Below, one piece after another: positions 1-12,060 of a stretch of DNA of 64,000 bases. Within the stretch, counting starts at the first letter, position 1. Every line of letters begins with the position of its first letter. This DNA is from Cryptomeria japonica (Eukaryota; Streptophyta; Pinopsida; Cupressales; Cupressaceae). The position numbers and the translations under genes are program-made. Below the pieces are notes generated by a model that saw nothing but the letters and a program-made list of their open reading frames with translations, had not been told where the DNA came from and did no database searches. The stretch lies in assembly GCF_030272615.1 (NCBI RefSeq), contig NC_081410.1:575448263-575512262 (forward strand). The letters run 5' to 3'.

Positions 1-2340
1 ATAAATCCGATTCAAAATAACATTTCTTATAATTTATAATGAGTACCAAGCTCTATGTTATCTTTTTCTCCTTGTTCAACTAGTGCCTTAGGACTTGTCT
101 TTGTATATGACATATTAGGTGTTGATTGACTTGCAAATTAATAAGCATTAATACAATTTAGTACAAGACCTTAGAATAAGTGAAAACAAATCTAAATTTG
201 ATAGGCATTATCATAGATGTGATTAATCTATGTGATTATGTTTAGGGAAAGAATTATACCTACCATTTAATCGAGATTGAAACAATAATATGAATTATGA
301 TGAATTCAATTTCCCATGTCCAACAAGATTACGAGCTAATTAATATTCTAACATTGTTAACTTATGTGAAAAAAAAAATAAAGTTAAGTGATAAAATAAC
401 ATGTTTTAAGAAAAGGTTCAAAATAAATTTATAAAATAAATGAAAAAATATAAAATATAATTTTTTTCTTTTCTACAATGTGATAATATGATAGTTCGTG
501 AAACATTTTCTAGATAAGTTCAAACCAAACCCTTTATTTCTTTAATAAGTTGTGCTTAAAAATGACATGATGTGGTATGAACTCATATATTTTGAAAGAA
601 AAAGATCATGTGTTTTGAGACGAGTTAGTGGGGGTTTCATTAAATTTTCAATAAGTAATGTAATGAAGTAAGAACAATGTTGAGAAAGTAGATCTAAGCC
701 TCTCACTACCATTGTTGCTACTACTTCATTTTGGAGGATTATTTGTTTAGCATAAACAACAATACTTATGTTGTAACAAAAAATTATTGGATATAACTAC
801 AAGGTAGAAATATAGAATATTTATAAGTACAATTGACGATGATAACGAGAATAACAAGAGTCACATTGCATCAAATTCGTGCCAATATTGTGATTGTTTG
901 TGTTAGTCTAAAGATTTAATTAGTGCTACTAAAGAATTGGTGTAAGGCTCAAAGAAGGATTTGTTTACTAATTTGTTAGAAATCACTACTTTTTTCAAAT
1001 AGTCCGATGACTAAGAAATATATATAATTTTTAAGTTTTTAAATTTTGAGAATCAAAATCCCAAAAGATGATACACCAATAAAAGTATACAAATATGAAA
1101 AAAAATTAGAGTATAAATATAACCAAAATAATTTAGTATATTAAAAAACATAATCGAAAAATTCATATGTAGATAGTGAATGAATTGAAATTAACAAAAT
1201 AATTGCAAATTGTTAAATTGTAGGTAGACATAAATTTTAAATTAAATTATTTTGCCACCATGTCATATCTATAGCACAATTCAAGTGTTGTCATTCAAAC
1301 AATTAATAGGGTTAACAATCCAAGCACAAATTTTGAGTCATTACAACTTTTTTATAGAAGTTGAATGACAAATTAATTTTGAAATGACCATTTCTAAAAG
1401 CAACCAATAAAAAATATTAAATAAAGTTTAGATATGTCATATACAATAGTGATATGTCATTCAAGTCATAAATATGATTGAGATTTGATTGATGAATTAA
1501 ATTCTTTAAGACATTACTTTTTTAGAAAAGAAAAAAATGATTTTTACTGTTTCTAATATAAATCAATAGAAAGACAAATAAATGACATTTTTACAATCAA
1601 TTGAAATAAAAAATTAAATATAACTATAAGAATTTTGTTCAAATTTTTTGATTCTATGTTATGATTGATTAAATTATTGAAAGAAATTGAATGCAATGAA
1701 TGCATGAGTATTCCTCCCTTGGCATGAACTAACAATAGATTAGAACAAATTAATCTTCAACAAGAAATCATACACAATAAAGAAATGTGATCAAACAATG
1801 ATTTACATGATTACATTTCTTTCTTACCATCTTTTTGAAATAATATAAATTTATTATTGACAATCAAAATACAATCATTTATACAAAAAAATAGCCATAA
1901 AATACTTATAATTGATATTACTATTTACTTATTATAAATAATATAATACTTAAACTTTAAATAACATTGACATTTAGATAACAATTTAGAAATTCTAGCT
2001 AATACTAGCAATTGCAGTTTGGTGTGCAATGGGTACGCCGAATAGAAGATGGTGAAATAAAAGAATAATAATAAAAACATTATATGGTATAGTATAGGTC
2101 CTCTGGAATCAATAAAACAAGATTGTGATGTTACAATTTGTAATATATATAAAATTGAAAATATGATCAAATGGAAAAGCAAATTGGTAAAATGGAATAG
2201 TTTTTTTAGAAAGTTAGGCCATTTCAATGATTAATTGTATCAAGATAATTGTTTAATGAGTAAAATTATGTAGAATCAATTAAAACAAGATTGAGATGTT
2301 AGGATACATCAAGTCTTTAACCATGTAAAGATCATACATA
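1..2340. other. AT-rich intergenic sequence, no gene recognised
   Basis: No open frame here encodes a recognisable domain. The frames of 60 and 100 codons at 1553..1735 and 1925..2227 are Phe/Ile/Leu-rich translations of AT-rich DNA. No RNA gene, LTR pair or long tandem array was seen. The right edge is the TG that opens the E1 LTR. Confidence 0.6.
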
Positions 2341-4523
2341 TGTAAAAACCTACCATAATTAACTCAACAAAATTGACCATTCATTTTTTTTTTGTGTTTA
2401 ATTTAATCATTATGTTTGATTCAATTGCATACTCTAGGCATCCATCCATTTGGATTAGGCATTCATCCATCCGGGATGAGCATCTAACCATACGGGTTAG
2501 ACATTTGTCCATACGGGACAAAAGATTTCATTTATCCAATATGGGATAGGCATCTACCCATACGAGGTAGGCATCTATCCAATCGGGATAGGCATCCACC
2601 CATGCAAGGTAGGCATCTATCCAATCGGGATAGGAGGTGCTCTAGTCAGAGACTTAGACTCATCGTGACCATTTGGGTCCTGAGCCACTCGCTAAGTACT
2701 ACACTCTTCTAACAGAAGTGCATCGAGGTCGTCGTACTTAGGAGTAATTAAATAACATAATACAAGCTTGAATTCCGCCTGGAAATTGGCTTAAAGCCTC
2801 GGGAAGTCAAGCAAATCCATACAGGATTCCTTCCGAGTATGCATTGAATTACTTTTTCCAATTTAATTATCTTTATCTTTCAAAATAGGATTCTTACTCA
2901 ATTATTCCTTTACCAAGTCTAGACCCCACCCACAAACGCCTAAGTACGAGGGACAACTTCGTCCCAAGACTGCCTACATACCCATTTCGGCACGGGATCA
3001 AGGCGTAAAGTATGTAGTTCTATTTTCTATTCTATAGTTTGATGTAAACTGATTAGTGGGTCGCAACCCTTTCTAGGGTCAATGTCCCAAATAGTTTCTT
3101 TGCGGTTGCTACCCACGATGGTAGCGCTTAAGGAAAGGCTCAAGACGGCCTTTTGCTTGTGGCCTAAAATAACTAGATCCTAATTCTTATCATAAGCGTC
3201 ACCCATGATCAATTGCCAATTGACAACGATATCTCTTCAAAATTTAATTTCATAAAAGCATTTTTTTTTTTTACTTAACCAATCCCAAAGGGGGTTTACT
3301 ATGGTTTAACTCAATGGATGTAAAATCATTTGAAAATTATCTTATTAGATTATCGATCCAAGGGGGATTACCCACCCCTTGGATTTTAGCTTCCAAGTGT
3401 CCCTTATTACTCCCCGACGATTTATAGGGACGATGCCACAGATGTCGTTGATGTAGCTTTATTAGGCGTTAAGTGCAGTAGTTCAACACGACGACATTAC
3501 CCGTAAGCGTGACCCAAAGGCACCGTATATACCGAACACTACTAGGTTTTGGTTTCCATCTTCCTTTATTTAGTTTTCTAACTAAGAGCTATGGTAACAT
3601 CATGCTTGAAGATAATCACGAAAAGAATGTACATAATAAGACCTTTTGAAGTCAATTATTTGAATAACTACTTTGATGGCAACCAAGTACCATTTGATAA
3701 AAAAAATACCATTCTTCTACAACTCAACTAATTAATATATAATGATATGATAAAGGCAATTATGAACTCATATGTTAAAACATGTAACTTGTATGAAGAT
3801 AATGGGAAGGTAACTTGCTCATCAATGAATGTAATTTAACATATAATAGTGACAGTTACATACGAGATTTAAGTAATGTATACTTCGATCGTGAGAATAT
3901 TTAAATTATAGAGTTACTAGTTCCAAATGAGTGATTAGCTTATACTTTTGGAAATTTTGGATCAAATCGTAATAATAAGACTTATTTGTTTTTAAGTGAG
4001 CCAAAATCACTGATCAAGTAGTCCAATAAATCCCTAAAGGGACAAAGACAATAATTTTTTATTTAAATCCTTTGCTAATTTATTAACTTAAAATTTAACT
4101 AAACAATTGTTAGCAATTAACAAAAAAAGTAACTAAAACAATCATTGATAATTAACTTAAAATTTAACTTAAAAATTTAATTAAAAATGATTATAAAAAA
4201 AATTAATTAACTTAAAATTTAATTAAAACAATTATTAAAATTTCAATTTTGAAATTTCAAAGTGTATAAAATATAAAAAAAGCGAAATTGTTTGTTTGCT
4301 AGTAAGTAGGGGGGGTGGGGACCACAGGTCCCATCACCCCCTGTGGTCTTGCATACGCAGAGCCGTAGGGATTGAGGGGACACCGCAGCCCCCCCCCACT
4401 CCCCTGTGGTTACAATGACCACTCCCTTCCCCATACGCCATGCAAAACTTTATAATTATTCTCTTTGACGGGGCCATTAATGCTTCGGCATTAATATATA
4501 CTTTTTTTTTCCTTTAACATTCG

Positions 4524-4577
<54 letters not shown>
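2341..4577 (-). repeat. E1 3' LTR
   Basis: This is a direct repeat of 6389..8602. It opens with TGTAAAAACC and ends in a long AT dinucleotide run. It contains the mini-hairpin array (2436..2634), a long moderately GC region with no reading frame, and a GC-rich stretch around 4305..4440. In that stretch GACCACAGG and CCTGTGGTC form a perfect 9-bp stem. Differences from the partner LTR are scattered point changes and short homopolymer indels, so the insertion is relatively young. Confidence 0.85.
2436..2634. repeat. Tandem mini-hairpin array in E1 3' LTR
   Basis: About nine units of 20 to 23 bp. Each has a linker close to AGGCATCT followed by a short inverted repeat of the form NNCC-loop-GGNN. 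The stems differ between units but stay complementary: ATCC/GGAT, AACC/GGTT, GTCC/GGAC and ACC/GGT. The loops are 4 to 6 nt, such as ATTT, ATACG or AATCG. The array recurs in the other LTR at 6484..6682. Confidence 0.8.

Positions 4578-4579
<2 letters not shown>
4527..4579. repeat. (AT)n microsatellite at LTR end
   Basis: An uninterrupted TA dinucleotide run of about 50 bp. The partner LTR has a shorter run at 8577..8602. The run blurs the end of the LTR and may have taken part in the internal deletion of E1. Confidence 0.9.
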
Positions 4580-4582
<3 letters not shown>

Positions 4583-4616
4583 TTTAATGATATTTGTAAG
4601 ACAATGGAGTATTTAC

Positions 4617-6239
4617 TTATTTAATGATATACTTATAACTCATTCCAATAATTATATCATATAATCCTAAGGGTGCCACATAGACATCTACCCTTGTTTC
4701 AAACTCAAGAAATTGTACCTTTGCCCTCGGCAAACACTTAGTTACTTCCCTAGTTGCCTTATCCCCATATTGAACCATCCTTGATGACTCCATTTGATTA
4801 ACTTTTAATGCATATTTGCTTACTAGTTCATGTGAGATGAAACATTCAGATGATCCAGTGTCAATTAGAATTGATATTGGTTGTTCAAATAGTGTACCTG
4901 TAGTTTCCACGGGAACATTCTGGTATCTTCCTCTTCGGTTCCTAACCATTGCATGAATCCTTTGTTGGGGCCCTTGTTGGGGTTGATTGGCCCTAATTTG
5001 TCCTTGCATCCTGGGGCACTCTCTAGAAAAATGGTTTCCCCCACACATGAAGCATCCACTTGGAGGACCCCTCCTACCTTGATTCTTAGGGGGATCATTC
5101 CTTGTTTCATTGGCCCTGGTTGGATAGGTTACCCTGTTCTGCTGGTCATTCCTGTTATAGTTGACTCTGTTGTTATTGCCCCTATTATTAGTATTATTAT
5201 TTCCATTCCTCTGATTTTGATTAGGGGGTGGCCTTCTTTCGAAAGAATTATTCCTTTGACCTTTGTTGAAATTAGGGTTCCCATTGAATTCCTACTTCCT
5301 TTTAAATGAGTGGTTCCCATTATAGTTTCGCCCTGCTAGTGTTTGAATCTTCCTCTCTTGCCTTAGGGATTTTTCAAGTACTTCGTTCCTATTTTTGGGT
5401 CCATGCGTGTCCACCTCTGCCCCTATGTTGGTATTTAGCCCCAAAATGAACTTCCTTGCTTAGCCTTCTTCATCTTTTTGGTACATAGGTACATATTTAA
5501 GCAACTTGGCGAACTTATCCCAATATTGTTGAACAGATAGGGGCCCTTGATGTAGATTATGGAATTCTGTCACCTTCTCATCAAAGAACAATTGAGGGAG
5601 CCACCTATCTCGGAAGTGGTGAACAAATTGATCCCATGTGACCATATCCCTGTTATACCCATTTTGTTCCTCGGTGTTGGTCCACCAACTAGCTGCCTCC
5701 CCTGTGAGTTGATAGGAACCCCATAAAGCCTTGGTTGTTTCGCTAAAATCTCTTAGTTCAAAATACTTTTCCATTTCATTTAGCCAATTCTCAGCCCCTT
5801 CACCAATTTGCCTCCCATCGAACTTAGGAGGGGTGATTTTCTTTAAGTCCTTGGAGAGTTCCAATATGTTACTTTCCTTTCTATTACTCATCATATTTCC
5901 TTGATTGCTACCAGGGTTTCCATTTTCGGTACCACTTCTATTTTCAAAGTCATTCTGCCTTTCCCTAAGGTCCTGCATTGATTGTTCCAAGAAGTTGATT
6001 TTATCTCTTTGTTCGGTTAGAAGGTCAATTATAGCTTGGACCCCATCTTCATTATTTCTTAGATTGTGTCGATCCTCTTCATGGTCTTCCTCATGGTTTT
6101 CTTCATGGTTTTCCTCATGGTTTTCCTCATGGTTTTCCTCATGGTTTTCCTCATGGTTTTCTTCCCTTTGACTCGTACTACGTCTTCCATTACCCCTTCC
6201 TCTTCCTCTTCCTCTTCCTCTTCCTCTTCCTCTTGCCAT
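4617..6239 (-). pseudogene. E1 gag-protease, truncated Ty3/gypsy polyprotein
   Basis: The frame starts with MARGRGRG and reads through one Arg-Gly block and a block of repeated NHEE units (about residues 28 to 55). A retrotransposon Gag domain follows, ending near 5460 (GEAASWW, FRDRWLPQ, QYWDKFAKLLKYVP). A TAG at 5460 and a second TAG near 5295 interrupt the frame. Beyond them come an Asn/Arg-rich stretch, a CX2CX3HX4C zinc knuckle (CFMCGGNHFSREC) and a retropepsin with the active-site motif LIDTGSS. The protease breaks off at YDIIIGM, close to the position where family members read GMDWL, and seven foreign codons then run into a stop. Everything after that point in the normal polyprotein is absent. 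The deletion junction lies near 4637. The zinc knuckle and DTG mark a Gag-Pro of Ty3/gypsy type. This is not a host gene. Confidence 0.85.
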
Positions 6240-6374
6240 TCTAGGTTTTACTTGGAAGTTAAATTATATAGTTAGTTCTTGATTTAGGATTTTTAAAATT
6301 TAATTTCTATCATTGTAAAACATTCCCTTAGTTGAATAAATTGAAGTGAGCACAAGGCCTAGATTTGAACCTTT

Positions 6375-6386
6375 GCTCTGATACCA
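6375..6386 (-). other. E1 primer binding site (initiator tRNA-Met)
   Basis: On the minus strand the bases read TGGTATCAGAGC, two bases inside the LTR end (TTACA). This is the standard plant retrotransposon site complementary to the 3' end of initiator tRNA-Met. It fixes the element orientation and the inner border of the 5' LTR at 6389. Confidence 0.92.
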
Positions 6387-6388
6387 CA

Positions 6389-8602
6389 TGTAATAACCTA
6401 CCATAATTAACTCAACAAAATTGACCATTCTTTTTTTTTGTGTGTTTAATTTAATCATTATGTTTGATTCAATTGCATACTCTGGGCATCCATCCATTTG
6501 GATTAGGCATTCATCCATCCGGGATGAGCATCTAACCATACGGGTTAGGCATTTGTCCATACAGGACATAAGATTTCATCTATCCAATACTGGATAGGCA
6601 TCTACCCATATGGGGTAGGCATCTATCCAATCGAGATAGGCATCCACCCATGCAGGGTAGGCATCTATCCAATCGAGATAGGAGGTGCTATGGTCAGAGA
6701 CTTAGACTCATCGGGACCATTCGGGTCCTGAACCACTCGCTAAGTACTACACTCTTCTAACATAAGTGCACTGAGGTCGCCGTCCTTAGGAGTAATCAAA
6801 TAACATAATACAAGCTTGAATTCCACCTCAAAATTTGGCTTAAAGCCTCGGGAAGTCAAGCAAATCCATACGGGATTCCTTCCGAGTATGCATTGAATTA
6901 CTTTTTCCAATTTAATTATCTTTATCTTTCAAAATAGGATTCTTACTCAATTCTTCCTTTACCAAGTCTAGACCCCACCCACGAACGCCTGAGTACGAGG
7001 GACAACTCCATTTCAAGACTACCTACATACCCGTTTCGGCACGGGATCAAGGCGTAAAGTATGTAGTTCTATTTTCTATTCTATGGTTTGATGTAAACTG
7101 ATTAGTGGGTACGCAACCCTTTCTAGGGTCAATGTCCCAAACAGTTTCTCTGCGGTTGCTACCCATGATGGTAGCGCTTAAGCAAAGGCTCAAGACGACC
7201 TTTTGCTTGTGGCCTAAAATAACTAGATCCTAATTCTTATCATAAGCGTCACCCATGATCAATTGCCAATCAACAACGATATCTCTTCAAAATTTAATTT
7301 CATAAAAGCATTTTTTTTTTACTTAACCAATCCTAAAGGGGGTTTACTATGGTTTAACTCAATGGATGTAAAATCATTTGAAAATTATCTTATTAGATTA
7401 TCAATCCAAGGGGGATTACCCGCCCCTTGGATTTTAGCTTCCAAGTGTCCCTTATTACTCCTCGATGATTTATAGGGACGATGCCACAGACGTCGTTGAT
7501 GTAGCTTTATTAGGCATTAAGTGTAGTAGTTCAACACGACGGCATTACCCATAAGCGTGACCCAGAGGCACCGTATATACCGAACGCTACTAGGTTTTGG
7601 TTTCCATCTTCCTTTAGTTAGTTTTCTAACTAAGAGCTATGGTAACATCATGCTTGAAGATAATCACGAAAAGAATGTACATAATAAGACCTTTTGAAGT
7701 CAATTATTTGAATAACTACTTTGATGGCAACCAAGTACCATTTGATAAAAAAAATACCATTCTTCTACAACTCAACTAATTAATATATAATGATATGATA
7801 AAGGCAATTATGAACCCATATATTAAAACATGTAACTTGTAAGAAGATAATGGGAAGGTAACTTGCTCATCAATGAATGCAATTTAACATATAATAGTGA
7901 CATTTACATACAAGATTTAAGTAATGTATACTTCGATCGTGAGAATATTTAAATTATAGAGTTACTAGTTCCAAATGAGTGATTAGCTTATACTTTTAAA
8001 AATTTTGGATCAAATCGTAATAATAAGACTTATTTGTTTTTAAGTGAGCCAAAATTATTGATCAAGTAGTCCAATAAATCCCTAAAGGGACTGAGACAAT
8101 AATTTTTTATTTAAATCCTTTGATAATTTATTAACTTAAAATTTAACTAAACAATTGTTAGCAATTAACAAAAAAAGTAACTAAAACAATCATTGATAAT
8201 TAACTTAAAATTTAACTTAAAAATTTAATTAAAAATGATTATAAAAAAATTTAATTAACTTAAAATTTAATTAAAGCAATTATTAAAATTTCAATTTTGA
8301 AATTTCAAAGTGTATAAAAAAAAAAAAAAAAAGCGAAATTGTTTGTTTGCTAGTAAGTAGGGGGGTGGGGACCACGGGTTGCATCACCCCCTGCGGTCCT
8401 GCATACGCAGGGCCGTAGGGATTGAGGGGACATCGCGGGCCCCCCCCACTCCCCTGCGGTTACAATGACCGCTCCCTTCCCCGTACGCCATGCAAAACTT
8501 TATAATTATTCTCTTTGACCGTGCCATTAACGCTTCAGCATTAATATATACTTTTTTTTTTCCTTTAACATTCGAAATATATATATATATATATATATAT
8601 AC
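6389..8602 (-). repeat. E1 5' LTR
   Basis: Direct repeat of 2341..4577. The inner border is set by the adjacent primer site. It carries its own copy of the mini-hairpin array (6484..6682), the GC-rich stretch near 8360..8490 and a terminal AT run. The right border is uncertain by some tens of bases. Confidence 0.85.
6484..6682. repeat. Tandem mini-hairpin array in E1 5' LTR
   Basis: Counterpart of the array at 2436..2634. Some stems are better paired here (ACCC/GGGT in two units). Others are weakened (ATCC facing AGAT). The unit order is the same in both LTRs. Confidence 0.8.
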
Positions 8603-8679
8603 TTATAAAAATAAGAACATGAATAAGATAGGTAAACAATCAATTGTTTTAGATTGGTTTTCAGTAACCAAAAGGTTAA

Positions 8680-9180
8680 TATTTTCCAGTATTCACAGGA
8701 GGATTGTTTAATCAACTAATATTTGTAGGGAGATCTTATTTCAACTCACAGGGAGGTTTATTTCTAGATTTCACAGGGGGATTGTTTATTTCCAGTATTC
8801 ATAGGAGGATTTGTTTAATCAACTAATATTTACAGGGAGATCTTTGTTCAACTCATAGGGAGATTCAAAAATAATCACTGGGAGGTCTTTGTTCAACTCA
8901 CAGGGAGATTCAAAAATAATCACAGGGATTTAAAATAATTACAGAGAGAAATTTAGAATAATCAAAAAGGAAATAATCGCAGTGAAATCTATCCTTTCTT
9001 TCAACTAATTTTCACAGAGAATTTATATAACCAGGTAATGAAATCAAATGAGAATGTCATAGATGAAATAATCACAGCGAAAATCTATCCTTTCATTTCA
9101 ACTAATTTTTACAGAGAAATATATAACTAGATAATGGAATCAAATGAGAATATCATAGAGGAAATAATCACAGCAAAAAT
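8680..9180. repeat. Degenerate tandem repeats rich in CACAGGGAG
   Basis: A block beginning TTCCAGTATTCA is present at about 8683 and again at about 8792 (period near 109 bp). A shorter unit ending in CAACTCACAGGGAGATTC repeats at 8850..8930. A 95 to 100-bp unit beginning near 8979 repeats at about 9076. A 61-codon plus-strand frame at 9134..9319 lies partly in the last copy and looks like a by-product of the repeat, not a gene. Confidence 0.7.
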
Positions 9181-10408
9181 CTATTTAAAGGATGAGATTC
9201 AGATTTCTATTCGAAAAACCGAAGAGATGAATTTAGAGGGAGGAAATAAAGATGGATCTAATCTAGTTCTTCAACAAGAAATTGATCTAATTCTTATCAA
9301 GAAAAACAAATTGATCTAATTCCTATCAAGAAATTGAAATAATTGATCTAATTCTAATTCGCAGCAAGAACGAGATGCATGATTCAAAATAAAATAAAAC
9401 TAAATAAAAAGAACCAGGGTGCTTGCAATTGATGTAGAATCCCCTATGAATCCTTCAATTAGCCTCCCTTGATCCTTCAAACTTGAAAGAAATCCTCCAA
9501 AGCAATCTTATCTATTTTCAAAAATGAAATATGACTACAAAAAGAATTTCTCTATGGACTAACCAACTCCCATCTTTGAAAACTTGCATATCATTTATAA
9601 GAAAAATCCCTCTATTCCACTATCTATAATTTTAATTTAAAAAAAAGAGATTCTTTCCCAATTTTGGACTTCATGCAAATTGATTAGACTTAGTGGGAGG
9701 AGTTACATGCAAGGTAGTGGAGAATCCTCTAGAAGCTTCTTATTCTTCCTACAACATGTGCCATAATTGGATGAGGAAAACTAAATAAGTAATTAAGAAA
9801 AATGTATATTTTCCATGTGTGTGTGTGAGTTTTATTATTCTATCCTTTTATAATATTCATTCAATCATTTAAGTAGCTTATCCAAAAAAAATATATAATA
9901 GAGTTTGTATTTTAAATCCAAAAGTGATAAAGGAGGGTTGTGACAACATATTTCCAACAACTGCAAGTGTTTGAAATAAATGATAGGTAGATTGATATGT
10001 TAGGCCCAAACCATTCTTTTGATGATTTCACACGTTACAAAACACAAAAAAAAAATTCAAATAGAGTTTTATAGAGCACAGTCCATATAAGGACAAACAG
10101 TATTGGTTTGAAAAAATGTGCGAACATGTTTTGTTTTAGTACAGGGACTTGTTTTTAACAATTTTGTAAATGATCCACTTATAAGAAATTTTGATGAAAT
10201 AAAATAAAGGAAAATGAAGTTTGCAATGGAATGAAAACATGAATTTATTCTCTAATTTTAAAAATTCATGTAAGATTGTTGTTTGTTGTTTTCAAAAGCA
10301 TGGGAAAGTTAGAAGATTCAATGTGATAAGGGGTTGAAGAGAAAAAACCTGGAGTTGTTGTACTTATATATGATCTGTTGAAGAGTTTGCATTTGACAAT
10401 GTTGTTAG
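9181..10408. other. Spacer between E1 and Helitron helicase
   Basis: AT-rich sequence without a recognisable coding frame or RNA gene. The Helitron 3' end (CTRR preceded by a short hairpin, expected on the minus strand) should lie here or further left. I could not identify it with confidence. Confidence 0.5.
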
Positions 10409-11639
10409 TCATTCCTCTTCTTGTTTTCGTCGAGCAACATATGGACTATGTTGTATATGTGAATATCTTTGGAACATGAATGTAGGGTGTATGCGAAGAC
10501 TTGTAAGGTCATAGACCCTTGAAATTGCTATGAATGTGAGCCCTTGGTGATTAGTATTGCCGATGTCAATTGTTTCTCTTTGAAGTGTGAGGGCTTGTGC
10601 TTTGTGAATTGTTAAGGCCCATGCCATTTTTAGTGGTAGTTGACGGCAAAGACCACGACTAATTGGAACAAGAGGGATATTTTTTGGGATGTTGTGGTCC
10701 CAAATTGGGCCAATGTAATTTTTGAATTGAACAACAACAAATAAGGGAAGTTCAAGTGGTATTTCACCACCATTATATACAATTTCTTTGACTTGTCCAA
10801 GTGCACCATTGACAAGTCTTGTTTCCACCCACAAGTTTACAGATAACATAACTTCTTGGCCAATACATAAGGGGATCTTAGATTCAAGTTGTTCCTCATC
10901 TGGAATTGTGCATGTGAATCCCCTGAGCTGTTCTACAGTAGAAAGGGCAATAGGTTTTCCCATAGACAACAACATGCGTTTGTTATGTAATGATACCATT
11001 TCATTTGTTGCAAATAGGTGTGTGGATGATAAGAATATAGATTGCTCTACAGAAGAAAGCGTTGAATTTGACCGAGACATTAAAAGTTTCCAGTCTCCAA
11101 TTGTACGTTCTGCATTTCGTAAATTGGAGAGAAGTGCACGAAAGGCAATTTGAGCAGGTTGCTCTCTAGTTTGGCGAAATATTTTTTTCAATTTTATAAC
11201 TGTTATGAAGCTATGCCATAATGTCCCTCCATATGAAGTTGAAGTATACGTAGGTATGTCCTTGACAAGTGGTGGTTGGCCCAGGTCACCGAAGAGAATG
11301 ATTGAGCGTCTTCCAAATTGGAGTTGGTTATGGGCAAGGAATGCCTCACGTAACCTAATATCAATGCGTTGTATTAACTTTGGACCAATGAAGCTCATTT
11401 CATCAATTATAATGTAGTGAATGAAGTACATGCTTTCTTGGAAGCTTGCCAATGTTTGTCCATGTAGAGGTACCATTTCTTTGATTGGAATTCAGAGTGG
11501 TGAATGAATTAGATGCTTGTATGTTGAATGTCGCAACTCCTGTTGGTGCAAGGAGCAATAATGGTGATTGTCTAGTTGGTGCTGATCTTGTGAGTGTTGA
11601 CTTTATGCTTTTTATGAGGTGTGACTTTCATGTGCCTGT
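10409..11639 (-). pseudogene. Helitron PIF1-type helicase, C-terminal part
   Basis: The 355-codon frame 10409..11476 holds the later helicase motifs. They are Walker B (IIIDEMSF), motif III (GDLGQPPLV, where GDxxQLPPV is usual), the Helitron signature ETRLVNGALGQV, and the last motifs AWALTIHKAQALTLQ and FIAISRV. Upstream, up to the insertion point, lie motif Ia (APTGVATFNIQ) and the second half of the P-loop (KSHLIKSI), in a frame broken near 11480. A TGA occupies a glycine position of the P-loop next to the element A border. The N-terminal part of the same helicase is found 20.7 kb away at 32311..32642. The protein would unwind DNA during rolling-circle transposition in the nucleus, but this copy cannot. 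Confidence 0.88.
11635..11639. other. Target site duplication of element A, left copy
   Basis: CCTGT directly precedes the TG of the left LTR. The same five bases follow the CA of the right LTR at 32311..32315. Removing the element and one copy brings the two halves of the helicase P-loop together, which confirms the insertion site independently. Confidence 0.95.
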
Positions 11640-11659
11640 TGTAGACACCTAAAATTGTC

Positions 11660-11905
11660 ATGTCTAATTAAATAAATATCTTTATTTATTTAATTATTTT
11701 AGCCTAATTCTTCTATTAATTAAATAAATCTTTGTTTATTTAATTAATTCATTTATCCTCTTCTAGCCTATTTCTCATTTAAATAAATACATTTATTTAT
11801 TTAAATTATCCTTTTCTTAAATTAAATAAATACTTTTATTTATTTAATTGATCCCACTTCTTCTATTAATTAAATACATCTTTATTTATTTATTTAATTC
11901 ATTAA
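11660..11905. repeat. Array of AT-rich palindromes in element A LTR
   Basis: Five inverted repeats with arms of about 10 to 14 bp around AATTAAATAAAT, separated by 3 to 6-bp loops such as CTTT. They are linked by C/T-rich spacers such as CCTAATTCTTCT, with a period of about 50 to 60 bp. The right LTR (31560..31800) keeps the array, but some arms are shortened. Confidence 0.75.
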
Positions 11906-12060
11906 CCTTTTCTACCCATGACACATGTCATTCATCTCTTAATTCCTACACTACCTACCCTCTCATTATTTTCTTATTTCCTCCACCTACCCTCTAATCA
12001 TAGCTGACCATTTATCTTTTACACCTCTCAATCTTATCCCTCCATTTCTTATAGTGTCTT

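Larger units (their letters stand above)
2341..8602 (-). mobile_element. E1: gag-protease-only Ty3/gypsy LTR retrotransposon
   Basis: Two direct repeats of about 2.2 kb (2341..4577 and 6389..8602, offset near 4,050 bp and nearly identical by eye) flank about 1.8 kb of internal sequence. The right copy is the 5' LTR. Just inside it lies a primer site complementary to initiator tRNA-Met, on the minus strand. The internal region holds gag, a zinc knuckle and most of a retropepsin, then stops. RT, RNase H, integrase and a polypurine tract are missing, so the element depended on a helper or is a deletion derivative. LTRs begin with TG on the plus strand. The outer right border and target duplication could not be fixed because the LTR ends in an (AT)n tract of different length in the two copies. 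Confidence 0.85.

Noticed and set aside
5905-6275. Two plus-strand frames rich in Ser, Trp, Phe and Met
   Set aside because: They are the opposite strand of the NHEE and RG repeats of the E1 gag gene.
8490-8715. Overlapping frames on both strands at the right end of E1
   Set aside because: They translate the AT run and neighbouring LTR sequence and have no protein features.
9181-10408. A Helitron 3' terminus (CTRR with hairpin)
   Set aside because: Several YYAG words occur on the plus strand, but none has a clear adjacent GC-rich hairpin, so I could not choose one.
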